NCBI RefSeq assembly: GCF_007489285.1
Contig: NZ_VLIY01000003.1
Span: forward strand, 326,431 to 390,430
From: Skermania sp. ID1734
Lineage (GTDB): Bacteria > Actinomycetota > Actinomycetes > Mycobacteriales > Mycobacteriaceae
Reading direction: 5' to 3'
DNA length: 64,000 nt
Position 1 is the first letter of the stretch; the number at the start of each line of letters is the position of its first letter. The position numbers and the translations under genes are program-made. Below are positions 1 through 10,423 of the stretch, piece by piece. A model generated the notes under the pieces. That model was not told the origin of the DNA, ran no database searches, and worked only from the letters and a program-made list of their open reading frames with translations.

Positions 1-2890
<2,890 letters not shown>

Positions 2891-2917
2891 CTGGCACCTC
2901 CCTCGCGGCGGCAGTTA

Positions 2918-2943
2918 TGGAAAAGACGTCCGTGGAAAAGACG
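2918..2943. promoter_or_regulatory. Direct repeat in the pknL / Rv2175c divergent promoter region
   Basis: TGGAAAAGACG occurs twice (2918-2928 and 2933-2943), 15 bases apart, about 30-50 bases upstream of the pknL GTG. It lies in the 144-base region that must hold the promoters of both divergent genes. An 11-base perfect repeat with a 15-base period could be an operator for a dimer. The DNA-binding neighbour is an obvious but untested candidate. No clear -10/-35 pair was recognised. Confidence 0.35.
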
Positions 2944-3034
2944 ATCGTATCCAAGGGTATCCGCCCCCGGCGGTGACCGATTCGGTGTGAATACCGCCGT
3001 TGCGACCGCGGCGGCACCCGATAACGTTTCCCTC

Positions 3035-3403
3035 GTGAGTGCAATCCCGTACAGCGAGGACGTGCTGCCGTCCGACGTGGAGTTGTTGGCGCTGCCAGAT
3101 GTGGCCAAACAACTGCATATCGTGGTCACCCGCGTGCACCAGATGCTGCGCGATCACACGCTGATCGCCGTCAAGCGCAGCGGTTACCTCGGGGTGCCGG
3201 TGGAGTTCTTCGGCGCCGACGGAGCGATCGTGAAGCCGCTGCCGGGTCTGATCTCGGTATTGCGCGACGGCGGCTACACGGAGACCGAGATCCTCCGCTG
3301 GCTGTTCACCTCGGATGAAAGCCTGGGCGGCACACCGGTTTCGGCGCTCCACGGCCATCAGGCCCGGGAAGTGCTGCGCCGCGCGCAGGCGATGGCCTTC
3401 TAG
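3035..3403 (+). CDS. Winged-helix DNA-binding protein, Rv2175c family (PknL substrate family)
   Basis: A 122-residue protein aligning along its length with M. tuberculosis Rv2175c, a DNA-binding protein phosphorylated by PknL. An N-terminal helix-turn-helix-like part (LPDVAKQLHIVVTRVHQML) is followed by KPLPGLISVLRDGGYTETEI, RWLF and the C-terminal HQAREVLRRAQAMAF typical of the family. The GTG at 3035 was chosen because similarity begins there; it has no good Shine-Dalgarno sequence. An in-frame GTG at 2987 would add 16 residues, including two threonines. The M. tuberculosis protein is longer at this end and is phosphorylated on an N-terminal threonine, so the longer form is a real alternative. 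Divergent from pknL, it probably acts with it as a kinase-regulator pair. Confidence 0.85.
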   Translation: MSAIPYSEDVLPSDVELLALPDVAKQLHIVVTRVHQMLRDHTLIAVKRSGYLGVPVEFFGADGAIVKPLPGLISVLRDGGYTETEILRWLFTSDESLGGTPVSALHGHQAREVLRRAQAMAF

Positions 3404-3416
3404 GGGGACGCTCTAA

Positions 3417-3487
3417 GTTTCGCTCTCCGTCTGTGCAGTTCGCTTCCCGTATACGCGACGCGAAGTGGGTAGACGGAGCGCGAAACG
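3417..3487. repeat. Palindromic intergenic repeat, copy A
   Basis: A 71-base imperfect palindrome fills the gap between two convergent genes (stops at 3403 and 3491). Outer arms 3417-3432 and 3471-3486 pair at 15 of 16 positions. Inner arms 3436-3443 and 3460-3467 pair at 7 of 8. The loop contains GTATAC. Its reverse complement matches 16651-16721 without gaps at about two thirds of positions, so the two are copies of one repeat type. No T-tract follows either side. It could act as a bidirectional terminator or an mRNA 3'-end stabiliser (inference). Confidence 0.7.
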
Positions 3488-3490
3488 TTT

Positions 3491-4057
3491 TCAGTTGTCG
3501 TGCAAAGCGTGCTTGCCCTCGGCGTTGGTGTTGGCGGATTCGCGCGCTGACTCCAACGATGAGCCGCGTGTGGGCTCCGCCGCGCTTTCGCGCGGTGCAT
3601 CGGACTCGTGCCTGCCTGAGGCCAAACCATCTCGCGATGCCGTGCTGCCACGGTTCTCACCCGATGTCGCCTCGTCGCGCGCGGTGACGTCGGCGCGTTC
3701 GCTGGTGTCGACGTCCGGGTCGAGCTCATCCGCGCGTGCGCGTTGCTTTTCGAGTTCCTCGCGCGACGACGTGGCTTCACTGCGGTGCGCGTGTGCCTGG
3801 TGCTGTAACCGCTTGGCCTGGGCAGCCTTCGCGTCTGCCTCGGCCTGCGCCTTGCGGGCGTTGGCGGCGGTCTCTTCTGCGAGCGCCTCGCGCTCCTCGA
3901 CGGCGGGGGACTGCTCCGCCACCTTATCGCGAATCTCCTGGGCCTGGGCTCGGCCGCGGTTCGCGGCGTTCTTCCGCAGCAGGAATGCCAGCGCCGCGGC
4001 CAGCAGGAGCACGATGATAATTGCGACAATGATCCAGACGATGGTCATGGCATCCAT
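3491..4057 (-). CDS. Membrane-anchored coiled-coil protein of unknown function
   Basis: A 188-residue protein not recognised as a named family. One N-terminal membrane helix (about residues 5-27, VWIIVAIIIVLLLAAALAFLL) is followed by a basic RK and RGR stretch. A long charged Ala/Glu/Lys/Arg-rich region (about 35-115) looks like a coiled coil (EEREALAEETAANARKAQ and similar). The tail (about 115-188) is polar, Ser/Glu/Arg-rich and probably disordered. With N-out or N-in topology unresolved, most of the protein lies on one side of the membrane. ATG at 4057 has AGGGGG about 9 bases upstream; an in-frame ATG three codons later is possible. It lies downstream of crtB with a 96-base gap and may be a separate unit. 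A role in envelope organisation is only a guess. Confidence 0.75.
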   Translation of the reverse strand: MDAMTIVWIIVAIIIVLLLAAALAFLLRKNAANRGRAQAQEIRDKVAEQSPAVEEREALAEETAANARKAQAEADAKAAQAKRLQHQAHAHRSEATSSREELEKQRARADELDPDVDTSERADVTARDEATSGENRGSTASRDGLASGRHESDAPRESAAEPTRGSSLESARESANTNAEGKHALHDN

Positions 4058-4153
4058 AACGTTCGACCCCCTGCGATCTTGTTCACAGGCCGCCAGCTGC
4101 GGCCGAGAGTAAACAAGCTGTTACCCAAAGCGGCTTTTTACCAAACGCGGTGC

Positions 4154-5065
4154 CTATCGGCCGCGGGCTAGCTCCCCGACAGCGACCGCAATCCGCCGAC
4201 GCCTCGGCACCGCGATGCGGCGGTGCAAAATCCGGTAGTCCGCGTGCTCGACCTCCGCGAGGATGCCGGAATAGAGCTCGAACGCCACCCGCAGACCGGG
4301 TCGCACCCGAGGCGCCAGCATGTCCAGACCCGGTTCGGCCTGCCGGTAGAGGTCGCGGTTGACCGCGATGAAATGCGCCAATGCTGCCCGCACCCGCCGA
4401 TCGCCCGATGCCGTCGCGCGACAGTATCGGAGCAGGTCGGCGTCCACCCCGAATGCCGCGAGTTCGGCCGTCGGCAGGTAGATCCGGCCACGGTCGAGGT
4501 CCTCGCCGACATCGCGGATGAAGTTGGTCAGCTGAAAGGCCTCGCCAAGCGCGGCGGCCGGTCCGGCCGCTTCGGCAGCGGGCACCGCGGTGCCCAAGAC
4601 CGGCAGCAACTCTAGTCCGATCACCGCGGCCGAGCCGTACATGTACCCGCGCAGCTCGGCCATCGTTGCGTACTCTGCGCAATACTCGGCCGTGCCGGGC
4701 ACGTCCATCCGCATCGACCGAAGGAAATCCCACAGGTATTGCGGGTCGATGCCATAGCGATTGATCGTCGCGAAGGTGGCCAGCACGGTGGGTCGGGCGA
4801 GGTCGGAGCTGAAGCTCACGTCCGTTCCGCCGGATTCGAGCATGCGGCGTAGTTGCTTCTCGATGGCCTCGACCCGTTCGGCGCGGCGATCTTCGCCGAT
4901 AGTGGGGGTGTCCACGATGTCGTCGACGGTGCGGGCGAACGCGTACAGCGCATACACGGCTCGGCGCTGCTCGCGCGGCAGCAGTCGGGTGGCCAGGTAG
5001 TAGGTGCGCCCGTGCTCCGCGGTGACCGATCGGCAGTGCTCGAACGCGGCGGTGAGCTCAGCCAT
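4154..5065 (-). CDS. crtB: Phytoene synthase
   Basis: A 303-residue squalene/phytoene synthase that condenses two geranylgeranyl diphosphates to phytoene, the first committed carotenoid step. The first Asp-rich motif appears as FARTVDDIVD (residues about 42-51) and the second as FIRDVGEDLDRGRIYLP (about 164-180); both bind diphosphate-Mg. TYYLATRLLP near the N-terminus is family-typical. The ATG at 5065 starts inside the last codons of mptA (8-base overlap) and gives the normal length; the frame is open further upstream but without family similarity. It ends the idsA-crtI-mptA-crtB group, whose IdsA supplies its substrate. The M. tuberculosis locus lacks this gene. Confidence 0.93.
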   Translation of the reverse strand: MAELTAAFEHCRSVTAEHGRTYYLATRLLPREQRRAVYALYAFARTVDDIVDTPTIGEDRRAERVEAIEKQLRRMLESGGTDVSFSSDLARPTVLATFATINRYGIDPQYLWDFLRSMRMDVPGTAEYCAEYATMAELRGYMYGSAAVIGLELLPVLGTAVPAAEAAGPAAALGEAFQLTNFIRDVGEDLDRGRIYLPTAELAAFGVDADLLRYCRATASGDRRVRAALAHFIAVNRDLYRQAEPGLDMLAPRVRPGLRVAFELYSGILAEVEHADYRILHRRIAVPRRRRIAVAVGELARGR

Positions 5066-6677
5066 TCGAGCCGGCGCGGGCGGAGTCTGGGGTGGATCGC
5101 AGGCGCAGGGGATCGACGGTCCGCAGCGACAGCGCGGCGACCACTGCGGCGAACGTGGCGAGCGCGACGTGCCAGAAGTCATACATGCCGATGCTGCCGT
5201 CGGGCTGGAACACCAGCATCAGCCAGGTACTCAGGCCCACCATCACCATCAGCGTGCCGGTGGAGAGGGCGAACCCGGCACCTAGGGCCAGCGGCCAGGA
5301 GTAGTACCAGGGCAGCGCCGCCGGGGACAGGATCACGATCGCGACGAAGGCGATCAGGATGCCCAGGACCGCTTCGCGTTCGTTTCGGCGGAATCGCCAC
5401 CAGGTCCAGGCCAGGACCGCCAGCAGCGCGACCGCACACATCATCCGAGTCACCTCGAGCACGGATTCGAGCCGCAGTGGCGTGAACCAGGTGACTATGT
5501 GGGCCATGATCGTGGGCAGCGACAGCCAGTTGATGATCTTGGCCGAGCCCGACAGCGCGGTCAGCCAGCCGATACCGACCCCGGCGACCAGCGACGCCAC
5601 CGCGAAGACCGCAGCAAAAACCGCGACACCGAGGCTGCCACATTTGAGGAACAGCGCGACCGGGTGCGGCAGCGGAGCCTGCGCCCCGTCCTCGGATTCG
5701 CCCAGTTGCTGGGCCCGGCGTTCCCGTTCGTGCACCATCCAGATCCAGACGATGAACGGCAACGCCACCCCGGCGGTCGCTTTGATCGCGACGCCGATGG
5801 CCACCAGCACGATTCCGGCGACGTGGTGACGCTCCAGCACGAGCGCGATCCCGGCCGCCATCAGCCCGACCATGAGCATCTCGTTGTGCACGCCACCGAT
5901 CAGGTGGATCAGCACGAGGGGGTTGAGCACGGCCAGCCACAGCGCGACGGCCGGCTTACCGCCGAGGTGGCGGGCCAGGTGCGGGATCGCCCACATCATC
6001 AGCGCCAGCCCCGGCAACATGATCAGGCGCAGCAGCATGGTCCCGGCCACGACGTTGTCGCCGGTGATGGTCGTCACGCCGCGGGCGAGCAGCAAGAAGA
6101 TCGGCCCGTAGGGCGCGGTGGTGGTCGTCCAGACGTTGCTGACGTTGTCGAGCAAGACGCCCGGGTTTGCCACCGGGCCGACCGAGTAGGGGTCGAAGCC
6201 GTCGCGCAGCAGGGCGCCCTGGGCGAGATATGAATAGGCGTCGCGGCTGAACATCGGCACCGACAACAGCAGCGGTCCAATCCACAGCGGCACCACCGCA
6301 CGCAGTTCGTTGAGGCTCACACCGCCGTTGATGGTGGCTCTGCCCAACCGAACCCAGGCGGTGATCATGAGCAGCACGCCCACCCAGACCATCAGGGTGG
6401 AGAGCACCAAGCCGTGGCCGAACCGTAGCCAGGACAAATGCGCTGATTCCAGCAGCGGATCGGTCCGGCGGACGGCACCCGCGCCGAAGCCGCCGAACAT
6501 GATCAGGAAGGAACCGATGAGGCCCAGGACGGCGGCATGGCCTTCGGGGCTGCGGACGAAGTCCGCGACGAGGTGGACCGCGGAACGCACTGATCGGGAA
6601 GCGGGCCGCTCTACCGGCTCCGGCTCAGACGCCAGCACTGGGGCTGGCCGCGTTGTCTGAGCGTCGGGGAGGGACAT
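5058..6677 (-). CDS. mptA: Polyprenyl-phosphomannose-dependent alpha-1,6-mannosyltransferase MptA
   Basis: A 539-residue GT-C type integral membrane glycosyltransferase, orthologue of Rv2174. It extends the alpha-1,6-mannan backbone of lipomannan and lipoarabinomannan on the outer face of the plasma membrane, using polyprenyl-phosphate mannose. About a dozen hydrophobic segments span residues 45-520. The first extracytoplasmic loop has the acidic RRTDPLLES typical of GT-C enzymes, and SRDAYSYLAQG and DPYSVGP are strongly conserved family stretches. ATG at 6677 has GGGAGGAA 8 bases upstream. The frame extends to a TTG at 6713, but that start has no supporting signal. It sits between crtI (94-base gap) and crtB (8-base overlap), so crtB translation is probably coupled to it. 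Confidence 0.93.
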   Translation of the reverse strand: MSLPDAQTTRPAPVLASEPEPVERPASRSVRSAVHLVADFVRSPEGHAAVLGLIGSFLIMFGGFGAGAVRRTDPLLESAHLSWLRFGHGLVLSTLMVWVGVLLMITAWVRLGRATINGGVSLNELRAVVPLWIGPLLLSVPMFSRDAYSYLAQGALLRDGFDPYSVGPVANPGVLLDNVSNVWTTTTAPYGPIFLLLARGVTTITGDNVVAGTMLLRLIMLPGLALMMWAIPHLARHLGGKPAVALWLAVLNPLVLIHLIGGVHNEMLMVGLMAAGIALVLERHHVAGIVLVAIGVAIKATAGVALPFIVWIWMVHERERRAQQLGESEDGAQAPLPHPVALFLKCGSLGVAVFAAVFAVASLVAGVGIGWLTALSGSAKIINWLSLPTIMAHIVTWFTPLRLESVLEVTRMMCAVALLAVLAWTWWRFRRNEREAVLGILIAFVAIVILSPAALPWYYSWPLALGAGFALSTGTLMVMVGLSTWLMLVFQPDGSIGMYDFWHVALATFAAVVAALSLRTVDPLRLRSTPDSARAGSNG

Positions 6678-6771
6678 CCGCGCATTTCCTCCCGTGAGCT
6701 CGCCGCGTGTCAACTGTTCGAGGCATGAGTTTAGTGGGTTTTCGGACCGAACCCCGCCAAAGGCGCTACAG

Positions 6772-8289
6772 CTACCCGCCCATGATGCGCGCCGCGGCGA
6801 GTTTTCCGGAGATCAACACGGTGGGCACGCCGACGCCCGGGGTCGTCCCGCAGCCGGCCAGCACCACGTTCTCGGTGCGTCGCAGCAGGTTGGCGGTGCG
6901 GAACGGTCCGGTCTGCCGAAACAGGTGCGACGCCGAGAACGGGCTGCCGGCAAGCATGCCCTGGCGACGCCAGGTGGCCGGGGTATCGATCCAGTCCACC
7001 TGGAACGACTCGGCGATGGCGGTGTAACCCCGTCGTTCGAGCTGGACCAACAGATCCTCGGCGTAGGCCGGCGCCAGCCTGTCCCAGTCCAGCGGTGCGC
7101 TGCGCAGGTTGGGGCACGGCGCGAGTACCGAGAACGGCTCGTAGGTTTCGGTGCCACGCCGGATGACCAGCGCCGGATCGGTGAGCGCCGGACGGGTCAG
7201 CAGCAACGACGGATCGCTCATCAACCGGCCGCATCCGTTGCGCGCGGTGATCTCGGCAAACGTGTCTGCCCATGCCTTGCCGAACTCGATCACGTGGTGG
7301 GCCCCGGTCGGCCACTGCTGTGACACCGCGGTCGGCACGGTGCCGTGCAGGACGACCGCCGACGGTGCCGCATGCAGCTTGCGCCGCGGCGCCTTGTCGC
7401 CGATCAAACCGGGCAGGGAGCCCAGATCTGCGGTGAGTACCACGGCGTCGCAAGGGAATTCGCGGCAGTCTCGAGTGTGTACAGCGGTGGCGCGGCGGCC
7501 CTCGAAGTGGATGCGGGTGACCTCCGCGCCCAGTTCCACGCGGCCGCCGGCCGTGGTCAGCGCGTCCGCCATCGCCTCGGCGATCGATGCCATGCCGCCA
7601 TCGGGAAAGAAAACGCCCAGCGAGGTGTCCATGTGCGGGATCGCCCCGTAGACGGCCAGCGCCTGCTGCGGTGCGAGCCCGGCATAAAGGGCCTGGAAGG
7701 TGAACAGTCGCCGCAACCGCTCGTCGCCGATGAAGCGGCCCACCTTCGGGCCCAGCCGGCCGAATGCGCCGAGCCGGACCAGCGTCATCAGGTCGGTGAA
7801 AGACCGGCGGGAGGACACCAGGTTCAGGGGGGAATCGAAGTTCGCGGCCATGAAGGTGTCGTACTCGGCGGTGAACACCGCGGCGAGCCAGCGCCGCAAC
7901 TGCAGGTAGCGCTGCGCTTCGGCCGGCCCACAGGTGCGGCTGACTTCGGCGAACATGGCGTCGGCGTCGGAGTGGACGTTGATCGTGGAGCCATCGGCAA
8001 AGCGGGCGTGGTAGCTGGGGTCGAGGCGGCGAATGCGTAGATCGGTGCTGGCGCCGATCGCGGCGAGGGCCTCGGTGATCAACTCGGGCATGGTGAGCAC
8101 GGTGGCGCCGTTGTCGATGACGTAGTCGGCGCCGGTATAGCGGCCTACCCGGCCGCCAGCGTGATCGGCGCGTTCCAGGACGGTCACTTCCCGGCCGCTG
8201 CCGCGCAGGTGCAGCGCCGCCGACAGCCCGGCCAGCCCGGCGCCGATGACGACAACGCGCTGGGAAGGTGCGGGTACCGTGCGCACCAT
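6772..8289 (-). CDS. crtI: Phytoene desaturase (CrtI family)
   Basis: A 505-residue FAD-dependent oxidoreductase introducing double bonds into phytoene on the way to neurosporene or lycopene. The N-terminal dinucleotide-binding fold is VVVIGAGLAGLSAALHL (residues about 12-28), followed by GGRVGR. The C-terminal FAD signature region includes LAGCGTTPGVGVPTVLISGK. The ATG overlaps the idsA stop as TAATG, so the two are translationally coupled. The open frame extends far upstream, but that part is an out-of-frame shadow of idsA. CrtI-family members vary in how many desaturations they perform, so the end product cannot be fixed from sequence. Confidence 0.9.
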   Translation of the reverse strand: MVRTVPAPSQRVVVIGAGLAGLSAALHLRGSGREVTVLERADHAGGRVGRYTGADYVIDNGATVLTMPELITEALAAIGASTDLRIRRLDPSYHARFADGSTINVHSDADAMFAEVSRTCGPAEAQRYLQLRRWLAAVFTAEYDTFMAANFDSPLNLVSSRRSFTDLMTLVRLGAFGRLGPKVGRFIGDERLRRLFTFQALYAGLAPQQALAVYGAIPHMDTSLGVFFPDGGMASIAEAMADALTTAGGRVELGAEVTRIHFEGRRATAVHTRDCREFPCDAVVLTADLGSLPGLIGDKAPRRKLHAAPSAVVLHGTVPTAVSQQWPTGAHHVIEFGKAWADTFAEITARNGCGRLMSDPSLLLTRPALTDPALVIRRGTETYEPFSVLAPCPNLRSAPLDWDRLAPAYAEDLLVQLERRGYTAIAESFQVDWIDTPATWRRQGMLAGSPFSASHLFRQTGPFRTANLLRRTENVVLAGCGTTPGVGVPTVLISGKLAAARIMGG

Positions 8290-9401
8290 TACGAGGTCCG
8301 GGCGGTCGCCGAGGCGGCCATGTCTCTGAGCCGCCGTTTGACCGGCTCGGTGGCGCTGCTGCGGTCGATCACGGTGATGGCTGTAGTGGTCAATTCGGTT
8401 ATCCGGCTTTCGATTTCGGCGACTGCACCGAGTTCGGACAGAACGCCACGCAGCTGTTGGACCTCGGGTTCTGACAGGTCGGCGCCCAGGCTCGCGCGCA
8501 GCAGTTTGGCGGTCGCGGGGTCTTGTTCGTCGGCACGCTGCAGGCCGATCGCGTACAGGGCGGTGCGTTTGCCCTCGCGCAGGTCGTCGCCGGAGGGCTT
8601 GCCGGTGACATCCGGGTCGCCGAAGACGCCGAGCAGGTCGTCGCGGAGCTGAAACGCGATGCCCACGTCCGTTCCGTACGCGCGGTAGGCATCGATGAGC
8701 GCTTGATCCGCGCCGGCCAGGGCCGCGCCAATGTGCAAGGGACGCTCCACGGTGTATGCGGCGGTCTTGTACCGGTTGATCCGCAGCGCCGCGTCGAGTG
8801 ACTCGTCGCCGCTGGCGACGGCGTTGAGGTCCAGAAACTGGCCGGCCAGCACCTCGGTGCGCATGGCCGACCACACCGGCCCGAGGCGCTCGGCGGCCTC
8901 GGCGGACAGGCCCGATTCGCGCACCATGTCGTCGGCCCACGCGAGGGCCAGGTCGCCGAGCAGGATGGCCACGCCCTGGCCGAACTGGGCCGAATCACCG
9001 CGCCACCCGGCGTCGGCGTGCCGGTGCGCATGCGCCACGTGCACCGTCGGATAGCCCCGGCGGGTCCGGCTGGAGTCGATGATGTCGTCATGGATCAGCG
9101 CGCAGGCCTGGACCAGTTCGAGGGCCGCGCAGGTGCGCAAGACGGGCTCGGCGTCCGCACTGTCGGGGTCGCCGTGCGCGCCCAGCCAGCCAGTCCAGGC
9201 GAACGACGGCCGCAGCCGCTTGCCGCCGCGGAGCACGAACTGTTCGAGGTCGGTAACGGCGTCGGCGAAGTCGGCGCCGACGGCGGCGACCAGCGGGCGG
9301 CGCGCGGCGAAGAACTCGCTCAGAGCGGACTCAACTGCCGCGATCACGTCTGCGGACAGGATGAGCCTCCAGCTTCGCGGTTGGTCGCTACGGTCCTCCA
9401 C
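8289..9401 (-). CDS. idsA: Geranylgeranyl/polyprenyl diphosphate synthase (IdsA type)
   Basis: A 370-residue trans-prenyltransferase making C20 (possibly longer) prenyl diphosphates from IPP and allylic primers. The first Asp-rich motif is ALIHDDIIDSS with the diagnostic GGKRLRP upstream. The second is QLRDDLLGVFGDPDVTGKPSGDDL, as in mycobacterial IdsA/GrcC enzymes. It is the orthologue of M. tuberculosis idsA2 (Rv2173). The GTG at 9401 gives the family length; the frame continues to 9509, but that would run into metF. It opens the minus-strand idsA-crtI-mptA-crtB group and supplies GGPP to CrtB. It is divergent from metF with only 50 bases between start codons. Confidence 0.92.
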   Translation of the reverse strand: MEDRSDQPRSWRLILSADVIAAVESALSEFFAARRPLVAAVGADFADAVTDLEQFVLRGGKRLRPSFAWTGWLGAHGDPDSADAEPVLRTCAALELVQACALIHDDIIDSSRTRRGYPTVHVAHAHRHADAGWRGDSAQFGQGVAILLGDLALAWADDMVRESGLSAEAAERLGPVWSAMRTEVLAGQFLDLNAVASGDESLDAALRINRYKTAAYTVERPLHIGAALAGADQALIDAYRAYGTDVGIAFQLRDDLLGVFGDPDVTGKPSGDDLREGKRTALYAIGLQRADEQDPATAKLLRASLGADLSEPEVQQLRGVLSELGAVAEIESRITELTTTAITVIDRSSATEPVKRRLRDMAASATARTS

Positions 9402-9439
9402 AATAGTGGTGGCCCCAATGGTGGTAGGGGCAGCCCACT

Positions 9440-9445
9440 TATGCT
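9440..9445 (+). promoter_or_regulatory. Possible -10 element for metF
   Basis: TATGCT lies 6 bases upstream of the metF GTG in the 50-base idsA/metF gap. If real, transcription would start at or within a base or two of the start codon, giving a leaderless mRNA, which is common in actinobacteria. No convincing -35 box was seen. Confidence 0.3.
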
Positions 9446-9451
9446 GGAGCG

Positions 9452-10423
9452 GTGAGTTTCGACCCCGTCCGCGGACGCGCCAGCAAGGGCTGGGTGTCCC
9501 ACACGCCATCGATCGTCGACAGGTTGCGGCCGTGTGCGGATGGGTTGGTTCCGTTTTCGGTGGAGTTTTCCCCGCCGCGCGACGCCGCGGCGGAGGCCCG
9601 GTTGTGGCGAGCGGTCCGCGAATTCGAGCGGATGCAGCCCGCGTTCGTCTCGATGACCTATGGCGCCGGCGGCTCGACGCGCGACCGGACCGTGCGGGTC
9701 ACCGGTCAGCTCGCCGCGGAAACCACGTTGCTGCCGGTCGCGCACCTGACCGCGGTGTCACATCGGGTGTCGGAGCTGCGCGCGATGGTCGGCGCGTACG
9801 CCGACTGCGGCATCCGCAACATTCTGGTGTTGCGCGGCGACCCGCCCGGCGATCCGATGGGTGAGTGGCGCAAGCACCCCGACGGCGTGGAGTACGCCGA
9901 CGAGCTGGTCCGGCTGGTGCTCGATCTGGGCGATTTCCACGTCGGTGTGGCGTCGTTCCCGGAAGGCCATCCGCGCTCGCCGGACCTCGAGCACGACACG
10001 GAATATCTCGTCGGCAAGCTAAGGGCGGGTGCGGAGTACTCGATCACTCAGATGTTCTTCGACGTCGAGCACTACCTGCGGTTGCGCGATCGAGTGACAG
10101 CCTTCGACGCCGAGCAGGGCGCCAAGCCGATCATTCCGGAAATCATGCCGATCACCTCCTTGCGATCGGTGCGCAAGATGCTGCAGCTGTCCGGCTCGGC
10201 GCTGCCGCGCGAACTCGACGAACGGCTTGCCCGGGCCGCGGGCGACGGGCCGGAAGAAGACCGCGCCGCCGTCCGTGAGGTCGGCATCGAGGTGGCAACC
10301 ACCATGTGCGAGAGGCTGATTCGCGAGGGCGCTCCGGGCCTGCACTTCATCACCCTCAACTTCGCCCGGGCCACCAGCGAGGTGTTGGCCAACCTCGGCT
10401 ATTCGGTGCACGCCCGGGCGTAA
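9452..10423 (+). CDS. metF: Methylenetetrahydrofolate reductase
   Basis: A 323-residue MTHFR-type TIM-barrel flavoprotein that reduces 5,10-methylene-THF to 5-methyl-THF for methionine synthesis. Recognised segments are FSVEFSPPRD near the N-terminus, VSMTYGAGGSTRDRT (about 68-82), NILVLRGDPPGD (about 122-133), and the later GAEYSITQMFFD and HFITLNFARAT. It occupies the Rv2172c position between idsA2 and lppM in M. tuberculosis. GTG at 9452 is preceded by CTGGAG. It converges on the GT2 gene and overlaps its 3' end by 25 bases. Confidence 0.92.
   Translation: MSFDPVRGRASKGWVSHTPSIVDRLRPCADGLVPFSVEFSPPRDAAAEARLWRAVREFERMQPAFVSMTYGAGGSTRDRTVRVTGQLAAETTLLPVAHLTAVSHRVSELRAMVGAYADCGIRNILVLRGDPPGDPMGEWRKHPDGVEYADELVRLVLDLGDFHVGVASFPEGHPRSPDLEHDTEYLVGKLRAGAEYSITQMFFDVEHYLRLRDRVTAFDAEQGAKPIIPEIMPITSLRSVRKMLQLSGSALPRELDERLARAAGDGPEEDRAAVREVGIEVATTMCERLIREGAPGLHFITLNFARATSEVLANLGYSVHARA

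Noticed and set aside
4110..4150. Possible terminator for crtB around AAAGCGGCTTTTT
   Set aside because: The potential stem is only five bases with a one-base loop, and the T-run is on the wrong strand for crtB.
8290..8940. Long N-terminal extension of crtI
   Set aside because: It overlaps idsA out of frame and has shadow-type composition; the TAATG junction gives the proper start.
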